Assembly (NCBI GenBank): GCA_038888615.1
Contig: JAWAID010000001.1
Location: 434,001 to 498,000, forward strand
Length of the DNA stretch: 64,000 nucleotides
Reading direction: 5' to 3'
Origin: Candidatus Korarchaeum sp.
Lineage (GTDB): Archaea > Korarchaeota > Korarchaeia > Korarchaeales > Korarchaeaceae
Below, piece after piece: positions 24,091 through 32,607 of the stretch (its first letter is position 1; every line of letters begins with the position of its first letter). The notes beneath the pieces were generated by a model that ran no database searches, had not been told where the DNA came from, and saw nothing but the letters and a program-made list of their open reading frames with translations. The translations under genes were made by a program, and so were the position numbers.

Positions 24091-25464
24091 ATGCCAGTGA
24101 TGAACTTAAGTCCCTCCCAGTTAAGGAGGAACCTGCGTAGCGGTAAGATAACAGTCGCTGTATATGGTATAGGGCATGTAGGCGCTCCGATACTCGCTGC
24201 CTGGGTTTTAGCGGGGGCAAGAGGGATAGGCGTCGATAAGGACGAGGAGAAGGTAGCGGCTCTGGAGAGAGGAGAATCTCCCGTGAACGAACCTTGTCTC
24301 ACTGAGGTCTTCAAGAAGGCTAGAATAGAAGGAAGGATCTCTGCTACAATGGACGGAAGACTAGCATCTATGGAATCCGATGTAAAGATAATAGCAGTTC
24401 CCTCTCTCTTAAGTGAGGATGGCGAACCGGATCTATCGGCGATAATTTCTGTTGCTGAGTCCATAGCTCTGGGACTCAAGAGAGGAGATCTCGTTATATT
24501 AGAGAGCAGCGTCCCCCCAGGAACGACCAGGTTCCTTTTGAAACCGTTATTAGAGGAGAAGAGCGGTCTATCTGCTGGTAGGGACTTCGGTTTAGCTTAC
24601 AGCCCTGAGAGGGTATCGGAGGGTAGAGCCTTGAGGGATATCCTGGAGTCTTATCCGAAGATAGTCGGCGGGATAGACGAGGGGAGCGCTAAAGTAACAT
24701 CAATTCTCTACTCAGCGATCGCGAGGAGGGGTGTGATAAAAGTATCTAGTGAATTAGTTGCGGAATTCGAGAAACTAGCAGAGGGCGTTTACAGGGATGT
24801 CAACATAGCCTTAGCTAATGAGTTAGCTACGCTTTGCAGAGAGCTAGGAATAGATTATGAGGAAGTAGTTAAAGCCGCGAACAGTCAACCTTACTCGAAT
24901 CTCCACAGAGCTGGAACTGGAGTAGGGGGGTTATGCATCCCGATATACCCTAAATTCCTCATATGGAAGGCTAAGTCTCTAGGAATGAGCTTGGAGCTCA
25001 CATCCATTAGCAGGAAGATAAACGAGGGAATGCCAGGAAAAGTGGCCGAACTCGTTAGGGAAGGTATCTCGAGAATGGGATTGAGCGATCCGAAGATAGC
25101 AGTTTTAGGACTATCTTTCAGGGGGGACATAGGAGATCCTAGGCTCTCTCCGACTTATGAATTGATTAGGGAGCTCCTCTCAATGAACTTCAGGAATATA
25201 GTGGTTCACGACCCGTTCATCGAGAGGGACGCCACTCTATCGTCGCTAGGGATACCTCTGATTAAGGACCTGGAGCAGGTTATCTCTGGAGCGAGCGTGG
25301 TTGTGATATCCACCGATCACAGCCTATACAGGATGAGCGTGAGCGAGCTCCTCTCAATGAGCAACGAGGTCAAGTTAATAGTGGACGGGAGAGACATCCT
25401 GGAGATAGATGATATCCCAGATGGGGTATCTTACGTCGGAATCGGGAGACCTTGGAGATTCTAA
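24091..25464 (+). CDS. UDP-glucose/GDP-mannose dehydrogenase family, WecC-like
   Basis: A 457-residue nucleotide-sugar 6-dehydrogenase. N-terminal Rossmann fold (VYGIGHVGAPILAAW), ESSVPPGTT, YSPERVSEG, the helix region with EFEKLAEGVYRDVNIALANE, the catalytic cysteine in GVGGLCIPIYP, and a C-terminal domain with VLGLSFRGDIGDPR. The usual histidine before the catalytic cysteine (GGHC) is leucine here. The enzyme makes a uronic acid from UDP-GlcNAc/ManNAc-type sugars for surface glycans or N-glycans. A GGGGGAGAG run precedes the ATG. The next gene converges on it with a 4-bp gap. Confidence 0.87.
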   Translation: MPVMNLSPSQLRRNLRSGKITVAVYGIGHVGAPILAAWVLAGARGIGVDKDEEKVAALERGESPVNEPCLTEVFKKARIEGRISATMDGRLASMESDVKIIAVPSLLSEDGEPDLSAIISVAESIALGLKRGDLVILESSVPPGTTRFLLKPLLEEKSGLSAGRDFGLAYSPERVSEGRALRDILESYPKIVGGIDEGSAKVTSILYSAIARRGVIKVSSELVAEFEKLAEGVYRDVNIALANELATLCRELGIDYEEVVKAANSQPYSNLHRAGTGVGGLCIPIYPKFLIWKAKSLGMSLELTSISRKINEGMPGKVAELVREGISRMGLSDPKIAVLGLSFRGDIGDPRLSPTYELIRELLSMNFRNIVVHDPFIERDATLSSLGIPLIKDLEQVISGASVVVISTDHSLYRMSVSELLSMSNEVKLIVDGRDILEIDDIPDGVSYVGIGRPWRF

Positions 25465-25468
25465 AAGG

Positions 25469-26056
25469 CTATTTCAACCTTTCTAAGATCTTAGCAATAA
25501 AGAATATCTCTAGAGTCTCCACCAACGACTCCATTGCAGCTAGAGCTTTCCAGTGATCCTCAGCTACGACTACGGCACCGTGCCTCTCGATTAAGACGGC
25601 ATTAGATTCTATTAAGGATTTGCTAACTAAAGAGGCTAATTCCCGAGTTCCAAATGGCCTCCATGGGATTACTCTTATTCCTTTTAATAAAATAAGGGCC
25701 TCTTCTGTCATAAGGTCCTCCAGATCCTTAGGTGAACTCCCCTTGAGCTTAGAGGCGAAAGCGGTTAACAGAGGATGATGACAGTGTAGGACGGAGTTCA
25801 CATCATCCCTAGCCTTATATGCCATGATATGCATCCTCCACTCACTACTAGGAATGCCTTTACCGAGTAAAACCTCACCGGCCTCGTTTATCACGAGCAT
25901 ATCCTCACGCTTGAGCTTACCCTTGAACTTCCCGGACGGCGTTATGAGGAACCCCTGAGCTAGCCTGAGACTAGCGTTACCCCCTCCCCCTGTCGTCAAC
26001 CCCTTGATATAAGCTAGCCTCATGACCTCTGCTAACTCCTCAGCTAAAATTCCCAA
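25469..26056 (-). CDS. Class II aldolase/adducin-family protein
   Basis: A 195-residue class II aldolase domain. GGGGNASLR and ITPSGKFKG bind phosphate, SSEWRMH supplies the catalytic Glu and the HCHHP and ERHG motifs supply zinc-binding histidines. This family cleaves sugar phosphates such as fuculose 1-phosphate; archaeal members may act in ribulose or DHNA-type reactions, so the substrate is open. It starts with a TTG that lies within the end of the rhomboid gene (17-bp overlap), so the two are co-translated, though a functional link is not obvious. Confidence 0.85.
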   Translation of the reverse strand: MGILAEELAEVMRLAYIKGLTTGGGGNASLRLAQGFLITPSGKFKGKLKREDMLVINEAGEVLLGKGIPSSEWRMHIMAYKARDDVNSVLHCHHPLLTAFASKLKGSSPKDLEDLMTEEALILLKGIRVIPWRPFGTRELASLVSKSLIESNAVLIERHGAVVVAEDHWKALAAMESLVETLEIFFIAKILERLK

Positions 26057-26735
26057 ATTCTCCAGGGAAATCCCTCCTCAAGTAGATGATCCTGCTCCTG
26101 TAGGGGAGAGCCAGTATGATCCCCACAATGAAGCCTCCTACGTGGGCCCAGTAAGCGATCCCAGTGCTCTCTCCGAGCAGGAGCCCTGGAATTAGCTGTA
26201 ATACGAACCAGAATCCGAGGAAGTACTTAGCGGGTATCGGTCTCAGAGTGACTAGGTACCAGGTGAATATCAGAGTGATGACTCTAGCCCTAGGGTAGAA
26301 CAGGAAGTAAGCCCCTAGCACTCCGCTTATCGCCCCGGAAGCCCCTACGGCGGGGATATCCATGGGCATGCCTGCGAGCTGCGATACAATCGTATGCGCT
26401 ATGTTAGCGAATATACCTGAGAGCAAGTAGAAAGATGCGTAATTCAGATGCCCGAAAGCAGCTTCTACGTTATCCCCGAATATGAAGAGATAAAGCATGT
26501 TTCCAAGTATATGGACCCATCCTGCGTGCAGGAACATCGATGTGATCATCCTATGAATGTTAGTTAACGGTTCCTCCAGCAGGAGGGATGGGATGAATCC
26601 GTAATCGTGTATGAGAATTGACATCGTCCTCGTATCCGATACCTCTAGGAAGAATACTGCGAAATTCACTATTATGATAGAGTAATTTACCAGCGGTCTA
26701 ATGGGACTCGGGTTCTCATCCTTGATCGGTAACAA
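26040..26735 (-). CDS. Rhomboid-family intramembrane serine protease
   Basis: A 231-residue rhomboid with six or seven membrane segments. Visible signatures are the loop-1 motif HAGWVHILGNMLYLFIFGDNVE, the catalytic serine in GASGAISG and the catalytic histidine in AHVGGF near the C-terminus. It should cut substrate transmembrane helices within the membrane. A TTG start is preceded by GGGAGG. It is followed by the class II aldolase gene with overlap. Confidence 0.92.
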   Translation of the reverse strand: MLPIKDENPSPIRPLVNYSIIIVNFAVFFLEVSDTRTMSILIHDYGFIPSLLLEEPLTNIHRMITSMFLHAGWVHILGNMLYLFIFGDNVEAAFGHLNYASFYLLSGIFANIAHTIVSQLAGMPMDIPAVGASGAISGVLGAYFLFYPRARVITLIFTWYLVTLRPIPAKYFLGFWFVLQLIPGLLLGESTGIAYWAHVGGFIVGIILALPYRSRIIYLRRDFPGEFGNFS

Positions 26736-26835
26736 AATATCCTCCCGGGCTCAGCTGACCCTCTTAAGGGCACTCAATCCCTCTTGCCGAATACTCATCA
26801 TAGCCCTAAAAATGAGAGGGGTTGGGATTAAACCC

Positions 26836-27384
26836 TTACTCCAGTATGAGCTTCGCGATCTCAACCCCTTTATCCACTGCTCTGACATTTATTTCGAAAA
26901 ATTGAGGCCTAACTGTGCTCCTTATGGCTTCTTTTAGATTTTCGGGAGGTATTATTCCGGAAATTCCGGAGAAGATCCCCAACATCAGCATGTTAGTGAC
27001 GAGCTTATCCCCGAGTTTCTCGGCCTCATCCGTAGCCGGTACCTTATAGATGGTCTTCACTCTGTTCTCTATCGGATCGAAGAACCTTATCATAGTGGAG
27101 TCTGCTATCACAATAGTTTTCCCAAATTGGTATCTTGTGGCTAATGTGTTGAGTGAATGCTGGTTCATCACTATCCAATAGTCCGGGTTCAATACCTTAG
27201 GATAGTCCACCTCATCGTCGGATATTACTACCTCTGATCTGGTGGATCCGAGCCTCGCTTCAGGCCCGTAAGTGTAGGTAGATGAAGCGTAGTAATCGCT
27301 CAGGACAGCTGCTTGCGTGAGTACAGCACCGGCAACGACCACGCCTTGGCCACCGAAACCTGATATTATGATATCTACCCTCAT
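26836..27384 (-). CDS. korC: 2-oxoacid:ferredoxin oxidoreductase gamma subunit
   Basis: A 182-residue gamma subunit: it begins RVDIIISGFGGQGVVVAG, then YTYGPEARLGSTRSEVVIS and NMLMLGIFSG. It completes the four-subunit enzyme. The start at 27384 overlaps the ferredoxin gene's stop by 4 bp (ATGA); the frame stays open to 27441, but that would run into the ferredoxin gene. It is the last gene of korA-B-D-C. Confidence 0.92.
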   Translation of the reverse strand: MRVDIIISGFGGQGVVVAGAVLTQAAVLSDYYASSTYTYGPEARLGSTRSEVVISDDEVDYPKVLNPDYWIVMNQHSLNTLATRYQFGKTIVIADSTMIRFFDPIENRVKTIYKVPATDEAEKLGDKLVTNMLMLGIFSGISGIIPPENLKEAIRSTVRPQFFEINVRAVDKGVEIAKLILE

Positions 27385-27710
27385 GACCACCACACACCCT
27401 TGGATAGGATCTCGTCCCTCTTCTTCAACCTTCCAAGCCATACCTTCTCATACTTCTCCTCCACCTCGAGCAGCCTCCTCTCCTCCTCATCATCCACTAT
27501 CACCTGTATGGCGAAATCCGGGCAGTAGATCTCACATAGCCTGCAGGCTCTACAATGATCTATCTTAGCGGCGTAAGGTTTCCTTATACCCCTCCAATTC
27601 CTCTCATCCTTCACCTCAAGCACTCCCCAAGGACAGGCCCATATGCAGAGGTAACATCCCTTACAGAGCTTATCGCTCACGGCTATCTGTTTGACCTTCA
27701 CCGCCGACAT
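27381..27710 (-). CDS. korD: 2-oxoacid:ferredoxin oxidoreductase delta subunit, 2x[4Fe-4S]
   Basis: A 109-residue ferredoxin-type subunit with CKGCYLCIWACP and CRACRLCEIYCP clusters, plus a charged helical tail of about 35 residues after the second cluster that the two PorD proteins in this window lack. It relays electrons to soluble ferredoxin. GGGAGGTG precedes the ATG. It sits between korB and korC. Confidence 0.92.
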   Translation of the reverse strand: MSAVKVKQIAVSDKLCKGCYLCIWACPWGVLEVKDERNWRGIRKPYAAKIDHCRACRLCEIYCPDFAIQVIVDDEEERRLLEVEEKYEKVWLGRLKKRDEILSKGVWWS

Positions 27711-27714
27711 TGTA

Positions 27715-28557
27715 TCACCTCCCGATCCTCTCTTTCAGCATTCTGATCCTCTCCGTGTACTCCAGAACCTCCGGTTTATGCAAGAACTCCCCTACGATTA
27801 TCTTACCCTTCAGTTCCTCGGGGCTCTTCGAACTAGCGACCCCAATAGGTACGGAGTTCTCCTTGAACCACTGCAGGATATCCCTGGGATCTGCCTTGTT
27901 GAGCACGTACCTACCCATGAAAGTGGGGCACTGCGATATTATCTCTACGAGTGAGAATCCCTTGTGCTTTATAGCCTTTTTTACACTATTCTTAGCCTGC
28001 ATCACATGGTAGGTTGTCCATCTGGCTAAGTAAGTAGCCCCAGCAGCTTTCATGAGCTCAATGAGGTTGAAGTTAGGTTCTATGTTCCCATAGGGCGTAG
28101 TTTGAGTCACCGCTCCTTCGGGCGTAGTGGGAGCTACCTGACCACCGGTCAGCGAGTAGACCATATTAGTAACGACTATCGTCGTCAAACCGATGTTTCT
28201 CCTCGCAGCGTGGATCAAATGGTTCCCCCCTATGGCCATAGCATCGCCATCCCCCATTATCACTATGACGTTGAGCTCCGGTCTGGCGAGCTTAACGGCA
28301 GTAGCGAAGGGAAGAGCTCTACCGTGGAGCGTGTGGGCTACATCGCTCCTGAAGTAAAGGGGTGTCCACCCGGAGCACCCTATGCCACTCACGAATACCG
28401 TCCTCCTCCACTCCTCCTCCCCCAATTCCTCGAAGGCCATCAGGATTATCCTCTCAACTATGCCTATGCCGCAACCTGAGCAGAAAGCGTGGGGCATGAG
28501 CTCCGTTCTCATGTACTTCTTAGCCAATATGTGCTCGAAGTCCTCTTCCTGAATCAT
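27715..28557 (-). CDS. korB: 2-oxoacid:ferredoxin oxidoreductase beta subunit (TPP-binding)
   Basis: A 280-residue beta subunit. FCSGCGIGIVER carries a cluster cysteine pair, GDGDAMAIGGNHLIHAARRN is the TPP/Mg motif, and YSLTGGQVAPTTPEG is the substrate-side loop. It catalyses decarboxylation of the oxoacid with CoA. The GGQxxPTTP form is typical of KOR-type enzymes. GAGGTGATG precedes the ATG; the korA stop is 4 bp upstream. Confidence 0.93.
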   Translation of the reverse strand: MIQEEDFEHILAKKYMRTELMPHAFCSGCGIGIVERIILMAFEELGEEEWRRTVFVSGIGCSGWTPLYFRSDVAHTLHGRALPFATAVKLARPELNVIVIMGDGDAMAIGGNHLIHAARRNIGLTTIVVTNMVYSLTGGQVAPTTPEGAVTQTTPYGNIEPNFNLIELMKAAGATYLARWTTYHVMQAKNSVKKAIKHKGFSLVEIISQCPTFMGRYVLNKADPRDILQWFKENSVPIGVASSKSPEELKGKIIVGEFLHKPEVLEYTERIRMLKERIGR

Positions 28558-28561
28558 ATCA

Positions 28562-29683
28562 TCACCTCGCTGCGAACTTTATGGCTGATAATATCTCATC
28601 AGGACTGTGAAGCACCCCACCCACCTTAGGAACGGATATCACCTTACACCGCCCCTTGGAGGCCCTCTCGACCTCCCTCACGATCTTGCCCATGTTCATC
28701 TCAGGGACCACGATTGCCCTCACCCTCTCCGAGAGCTCCTCCATCAACTTGTCGTAAAAAGGCCAGAGCGTTATCAACCTGAGCATTCCAACTTTTATCC
28801 CTAATCCCCTAGCGTCCTTAATGGCCTTAAGGGAGGACCTGGCCGCTGATCCATAGGACACGACCGCGATATCGGCGTCACCTAACTCCCTCTCCTCATG
28901 CATGGCGATCTTATCAACGTTCTTCTCTATCTTATAGTAAATCCTCTTTATTTTCCTCTCGGCTATCGGTTGTCCCATACCTATCCTGTGTCCGAACTCA
29001 TCGTGCATGACACTCTCAACGAGCACGTTATAACCATCCCCGAAAGCCGGCATCGGGCTCACCCACTCCCCCGGCTCCGGTAGATAGGGGATGAAGTCCG
29101 TAGGTGGTACAGAGGGTCTTTTCCTCTCCACTATCTCTATCTCCTCCACCGGGGGTATCCTCACTGGCTCCCTTATGTGAGCGACAACCTCATCCGATAG
29201 CACGATTACAGGGTTCCTATAAATCTCAGAGAGATTGAAAGCCTTTATCGCGAGATTAAACATCTCTTGGGAACTCCAAGGAGCTAGTGCTATTACACTG
29301 TAATCTCCATGGCTTCCCCATCTAGCTTGCATCACGTCCCCTTGAGAAGGCAGCGTAACTAGACCTGTTGAGGGACCCCCCCTCATCACGTTCACGACGA
29401 CTATCGGAGTCTCCGTTATCACGGCGAATCCCAAACCCTCCTGCATTAACGAGAACCCAGGTCCGCTCGTAGCAGTCATCGACTTCAACCCGGCCCATGA
29501 GGCCCCTATTACAGCCATTATGGAGGCAAGCTCATCCTCCATCTGTATGAACACCCCTCCAACCCTTGGCAATCGACTTGACATCCTCTCAGCGATTTCC
29601 GTAGAGGGAGTTATCGGGTATCCAGCGAAGAAGCGACATCCAGCTATGATCGAGCCTTCAACTAGGGCATCATAGCCGGTCAT
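28562..29683 (-). CDS. korA: 2-oxoacid:ferredoxin oxidoreductase alpha subunit (2-oxoglutarate type)
   Basis: A 373-residue alpha subunit: GCRFFAGYPITPSTEIAERM, MEDELASIMAVIGASWAG, SGPGFSLMQEGLGFA, RGGPSTGLVT and a C-terminal transketolase-like domain. The short gamma-separate alpha with PSTGLVT favours 2-oxoglutarate:ferredoxin oxidoreductase, which makes succinyl-CoA and reduced ferredoxin; other 2-oxoacids are possible. The ATG at 29683 is chosen because GGAGGAG lies about 11 bases upstream; an earlier TTG (29707) would place that site inside the gene. A TATA-like run near 29730-29750 marks the promoter. Confidence 0.92.
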   Translation of the reverse strand: MTGYDALVEGSIIAGCRFFAGYPITPSTEIAERMSSRLPRVGGVFIQMEDELASIMAVIGASWAGLKSMTATSGPGFSLMQEGLGFAVITETPIVVVNVMRGGPSTGLVTLPSQGDVMQARWGSHGDYSVIALAPWSSQEMFNLAIKAFNLSEIYRNPVIVLSDEVVAHIREPVRIPPVEEIEIVERKRPSVPPTDFIPYLPEPGEWVSPMPAFGDGYNVLVESVMHDEFGHRIGMGQPIAERKIKRIYYKIEKNVDKIAMHEERELGDADIAVVSYGSAARSSLKAIKDARGLGIKVGMLRLITLWPFYDKLMEELSERVRAIVVPEMNMGKIVREVERASKGRCKVISVPKVGGVLHSPDEILSAIKFAAR

Positions 29684-29758
29684 CAGGCGTAACTCTCCTC
29701 CTGGCAATCAGTAGCACCCTCTCAAGATGCTACAATATAATTGAAAAATTTAACGGAT

Positions 29759-30244
29759 TTATGGGAGGAGCCTCCCCTCAGGATCCACTTCCCCCCTCCT
29801 TATCCTGCTCGATGATAGAGGCTTACCATCCTCAGCAAGTATCAAGGGGAGTACTACTATCTTAAGCTCCCTCAATCCCTTTTTCCTCCTCCTCTCGTTG
29901 ACAACAAGAGCTCCCTCGTAGCTCTCGGTGGATACAACTATGACGTCGGCTTCCTCTACGCAGTCAGCGGGTCCTATAGGGTCAAAAATTTTAATGATTT
30001 CGTAGGGTACTCCCCGAGGGTCCAGGAAATCCCTGAGCGCCCTCTCCCTCTCTTCGAAAGGTAGTATCCTCTCAGCTAGGAGCTTGGATTCCAGGAGAGG
30101 ACCGTCAGCTAACCCGATAATCAAACTATGGGCGATTCCACAAGCTAGGCTCAAGAGCTCTCTGTGACCTCTGTGGAGCCTATCGAAAGTCCCGCCCACT
30201 ATAGCTTTCCTAAAAGGTTTTCCACAGATTCCCTTATCTTCCAA
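29759..30244 (-). CDS. coaD: Phosphopantetheine adenylyltransferase, archaeal type
   Basis: A 161-residue nucleotidyltransferase: GGTFDRLHRGHREL holds the HxGH catalytic motif and LSSSRIRRG the second nucleotide-binding motif. It adds AMP to 4'-phosphopantetheine to give dephospho-CoA. It starts at a TTG inside the end of the HAD gene (46-bp overlap); no other in-frame start leaves the first beta strand whole. Operon: SIS protein, HAD protein, CoaD. Confidence 0.88.
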   Translation of the reverse strand: MEDKGICGKPFRKAIVGGTFDRLHRGHRELLSLACGIAHSLIIGLADGPLLESKLLAERILPFEERERALRDFLDPRGVPYEIIKIFDPIGPADCVEEADVIVVSTESYEGALVVNERRRKKGLRELKIVVLPLILAEDGKPLSSSRIRRGEVDPEGRLLP

Positions 30245-30855
30245 GCTTCATCCTCCCTGAGAAGGTTCCCATCCTCTAGGACCTCTATCTTGTTCTCCAT
30301 TACCCTAACCAAGTACTTAACATTGATTCCCTTAGCAGTTTCGTAGTTCTCATTACTCCAAACAACGAATATCGTTTTCTCGGGGCTGTAACCTTCTGAA
30401 AAAACATCTCTAAGTGAGATATCCTTTCCTATCCAGATCTGATGCACTAAGTGATGGATACCCAGCCTCAGTATCTTCTCCCACTCCTTGACCGGTTCGC
30501 CGCGCGATATCACACCGATCCTGAATCCCCTATCCCTTGCGTTAATGATCAGCTGTGTGATTCCGGGAAGAGGTCTCAGGAACGCTTTCTTGACATCGTG
30601 GTACGCTATCACTCCAGCGGCTATAACTCTATAATCCCTCCTGAGCCCCAATCTCGTCATCATCTCATCGAAGTGAAACGGGTAATCTTCCCCCTTCTCC
30701 CTCACGATCTCCATCAAAGTCCCAATCGCCGTCTCGTGGTCTACTGGAAGACCGGCCTCCCTCATCGCAGTCACAGCCCATTCCCTAGCTATCGCTTTCA
30801 GGAGCCTCGAATTGTAAAGCACGTTATCTAACTCCATCAGGAGGAGCTTCATCAC
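30199..30855 (-). CDS. HAD-superfamily protein with altered active-site motifs
   Basis: A 218-residue HAD-fold protein with a helical cap. Motif I reads MELDNVLYN, so the nucleophile aspartate of DxD is Glu; motif II is VISRGE; motif IV reads VVWSNENYETA, without the usual acidic pair. Either the enzyme uses another arrangement or it has lost phosphatase activity. It overlaps coaD by 46 bp and the SIS gene by 4 bp, which suggests tight co-expression with both. The natural substrate is unknown. Confidence 0.7.
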   Translation of the reverse strand: MMKLLLMELDNVLYNSRLLKAIAREWAVTAMREAGLPVDHETAIGTLMEIVREKGEDYPFHFDEMMTRLGLRRDYRVIAAGVIAYHDVKKAFLRPLPGITQLIINARDRGFRIGVISRGEPVKEWEKILRLGIHHLVHQIWIGKDISLRDVFSEGYSPEKTIFVVWSNENYETAKGINVKYLVRVMENKIEVLEDGNLLREDEAWKIRESVENLLGKL

Positions 30856-31871
30856 CTCACCACCTTCGTGAGCTTCTCGGGCCTATCTGGATCGAGTCCT
30901 CTTAAAATTGATAGCTCTAAGGAGAGCATTTGCATGGGCACAACTGTCACGATCGGGGAGAGCTCATAACTCACCTCAGGTATGGGTATATCGCCCCCCA
31001 CATCCACCCTTATCACATCGCCCCCTAAGACCCGAACCCTCTGGGCGACATCCCCGACATCGGATCCCAGTATCAGTATCACGGGAGTCCCCTTAGACAC
31101 GAGCTGAAGGGGACCATGTAGGAACTCCCTCGCTGAGTAGCCCACGTAGTGAAGGTTAGCAGTCTCCCTCAACTTTAGGGCAGATTCTAACGCTGTTGGA
31201 TAATTAGGGCCCTTGCCTAAAATGAAGCCGAACTCCTTGCCCTTTAAGCTATCAGCGTAGAGTCTGACTGAAGTTTTACTGGAACGTAGGGTTTCCCTTA
31301 TCAGGTGGGGGATCTTCAGGAGTTCCTCCCTTAGATCCCCGATATCTCTTCTCCTCCTCTCAGCGAGCTCTATCGATAGGAGGAAGGAAGCGACTAGTTG
31401 AGTAGTGTAGGTCTTCGTAGCAGCTATAGCCCTTTCTTCACCTGCTCTCGTCAATATGAAAGCATCTGAAATTCTGCAAAGTGTACTATCAGGCGTGTTC
31501 GTTATTGCTAAAACCGGAGAGTTAGAAGAGATCCTCCTAAAAGATTCCACAGCTGTTAGAACGTCCCTGCTCTCCCCACTCTGGGATATAGCTATCAGAG
31601 CGGAATCGCGGACATCCGGAGGGATCCACTCAGGTAGCTCCGAAGCCTGTATGGCGGTGGAGCTGACACCAGCTATTCTCATCAGGGCTCTACTGAGGGC
31701 GAGTGATGAATGGAAACTAGAACCACTACCGGTGACGTAAACAAAGGAGACGTCCAATCGGCTTACAGCGTCCCTGACTTCATTAAGGGATTCTCTCAGA
31801 GTCCTCTCTACGGCCTCCGGCTGTTCATGTATCTCGGCGCTCATGTGAACCCCTGGTTCCCTCAGCACCAT
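30852..31871 (-). CDS. Double-SIS-domain sugar isomerase/deaminase, GlmS C-terminal-like
   Basis: A 339-residue protein with two SIS domains and no glutaminase domain: VTGSGSSFHSSLALSRAL, ISQSGESRDVLTAV, AATKTYTTQ, and ALKLRETANLHYVGYSAREFLHGP with the catalytic Glu and His. It resembles the isomerase half of GlmS and the archaeal glucosamine-6-phosphate deaminases, so it should interconvert fructose 6-phosphate and glucosamine 6-phosphate (deaminase direction more likely). The TATA ATCTTTTAAT (about 31894-31903, minus) fits a leaderless ATG at 31871; an internal ATG at 31844 (MSAEIHEQPE) matches the family start better. Confidence 0.82.
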   Translation of the reverse strand: MVLREPGVHMSAEIHEQPEAVERTLRESLNEVRDAVSRLDVSFVYVTGSGSSFHSSLALSRALMRIAGVSSTAIQASELPEWIPPDVRDSALIAISQSGESRDVLTAVESFRRISSNSPVLAITNTPDSTLCRISDAFILTRAGEERAIAATKTYTTQLVASFLLSIELAERRRRDIGDLREELLKIPHLIRETLRSSKTSVRLYADSLKGKEFGFILGKGPNYPTALESALKLRETANLHYVGYSAREFLHGPLQLVSKGTPVILILGSDVGDVAQRVRVLGGDVIRVDVGGDIPIPEVSYELSPIVTVVPMQMLSLELSILRGLDPDRPEKLTKVVR

Positions 31872-32004
31872 CGACGAATCACCTGGGGACCGGATTAAAA
31901 GATTTGGAGGCTGAGAAAAAAGGAACTCGTATGGTCTTCTAGTCGCCTTCTCAGCAGTTTCAAAATAGATATGTTTAAATATTGATAGATATAGAAGAAT
32001 ATTG

Positions 32005-32607
32005 ATGTCCGAGAGGCTCTACACTATCAAGGAGGCGAAGAAGCTTCTTGGAGTCACCACCTGGACTATTCAGCAATGGGATAGACAGGGTAAGATTAGG
32101 TGTGTTAGGACCGTTGGTGGCAGGAGGAGGGTTCCTGAAAGCGAAATAAAACGGATTCTTGGTTTAAGGGAGGAAAGAATTATTGTAGGGTATGCAAGGG
32201 TTTCATCCTCAACACAAAAGGATGATTTGGAAAGACAGAAACAGCTCATTTCGAGTTACGCTAAAGAGAGAGGTTATGGTGAAATTCAAATCCTAACGGA
32301 TGTTGGTTCCGGACTTAATGAAAAAAGAAAAAACTTCCTGAAACTCTTAGATATGATTTTAGAAAGAAGGGTATCTAAAGTTATAATCGCTTACGAGGAT
32401 AGGCTTACGAGGTTTGGGTTTGATACCCTGAGGAAAATATTCTCATCGCTTGGAACTGAAGTAGAGGTAATAAACCGTAAAGAACCTCGGGAAGAACTTA
32501 TTGAGGACCTGATAACAATAGTTTCTCGTTTTGCTGGAAAGCTCTACGGGTTGAGGTCTCATAAATATAAGGAGGTCGTTGAATACGTCAAGAAGGCTGT
32601 TAGTTAA
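32005..32607 (+). CDS. tnpA: IS607-family serine recombinase TnpA
   Basis: A 200-residue transposase. Residues 1-50 are a MerR-like helix-turn-helix ([26 protein letters not shown], in parts) and the rest is a resolvase-type catalytic domain with the active serine in [17 protein letters not shown] and the conserved [13 protein letters not shown]. It cuts and rejoins DNA through a serine-DNA bond and needs little target specificity. The TATA GTTTAAATAT (about 31972-31981) makes the ATG at 32005 leaderless. It appears intact. Confidence 0.93.
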   Translation: MSERLYTIKEAKKLLGVTTWTIQQWDRQGKIRCVRTVGGRRRVPESEIKRILGLREERIIVGYARVSSSTQKDDLERQKQLISSYAKERGYGEIQILTDVGSGLNEKRKNFLKLLDMILERRVSKVIIAYEDRLTRFGFDTLRKIFSSLGTEVEVINRKEPREELIEDLITIVSRFAGKLYGLRSHKYKEVVEYVKKAVS

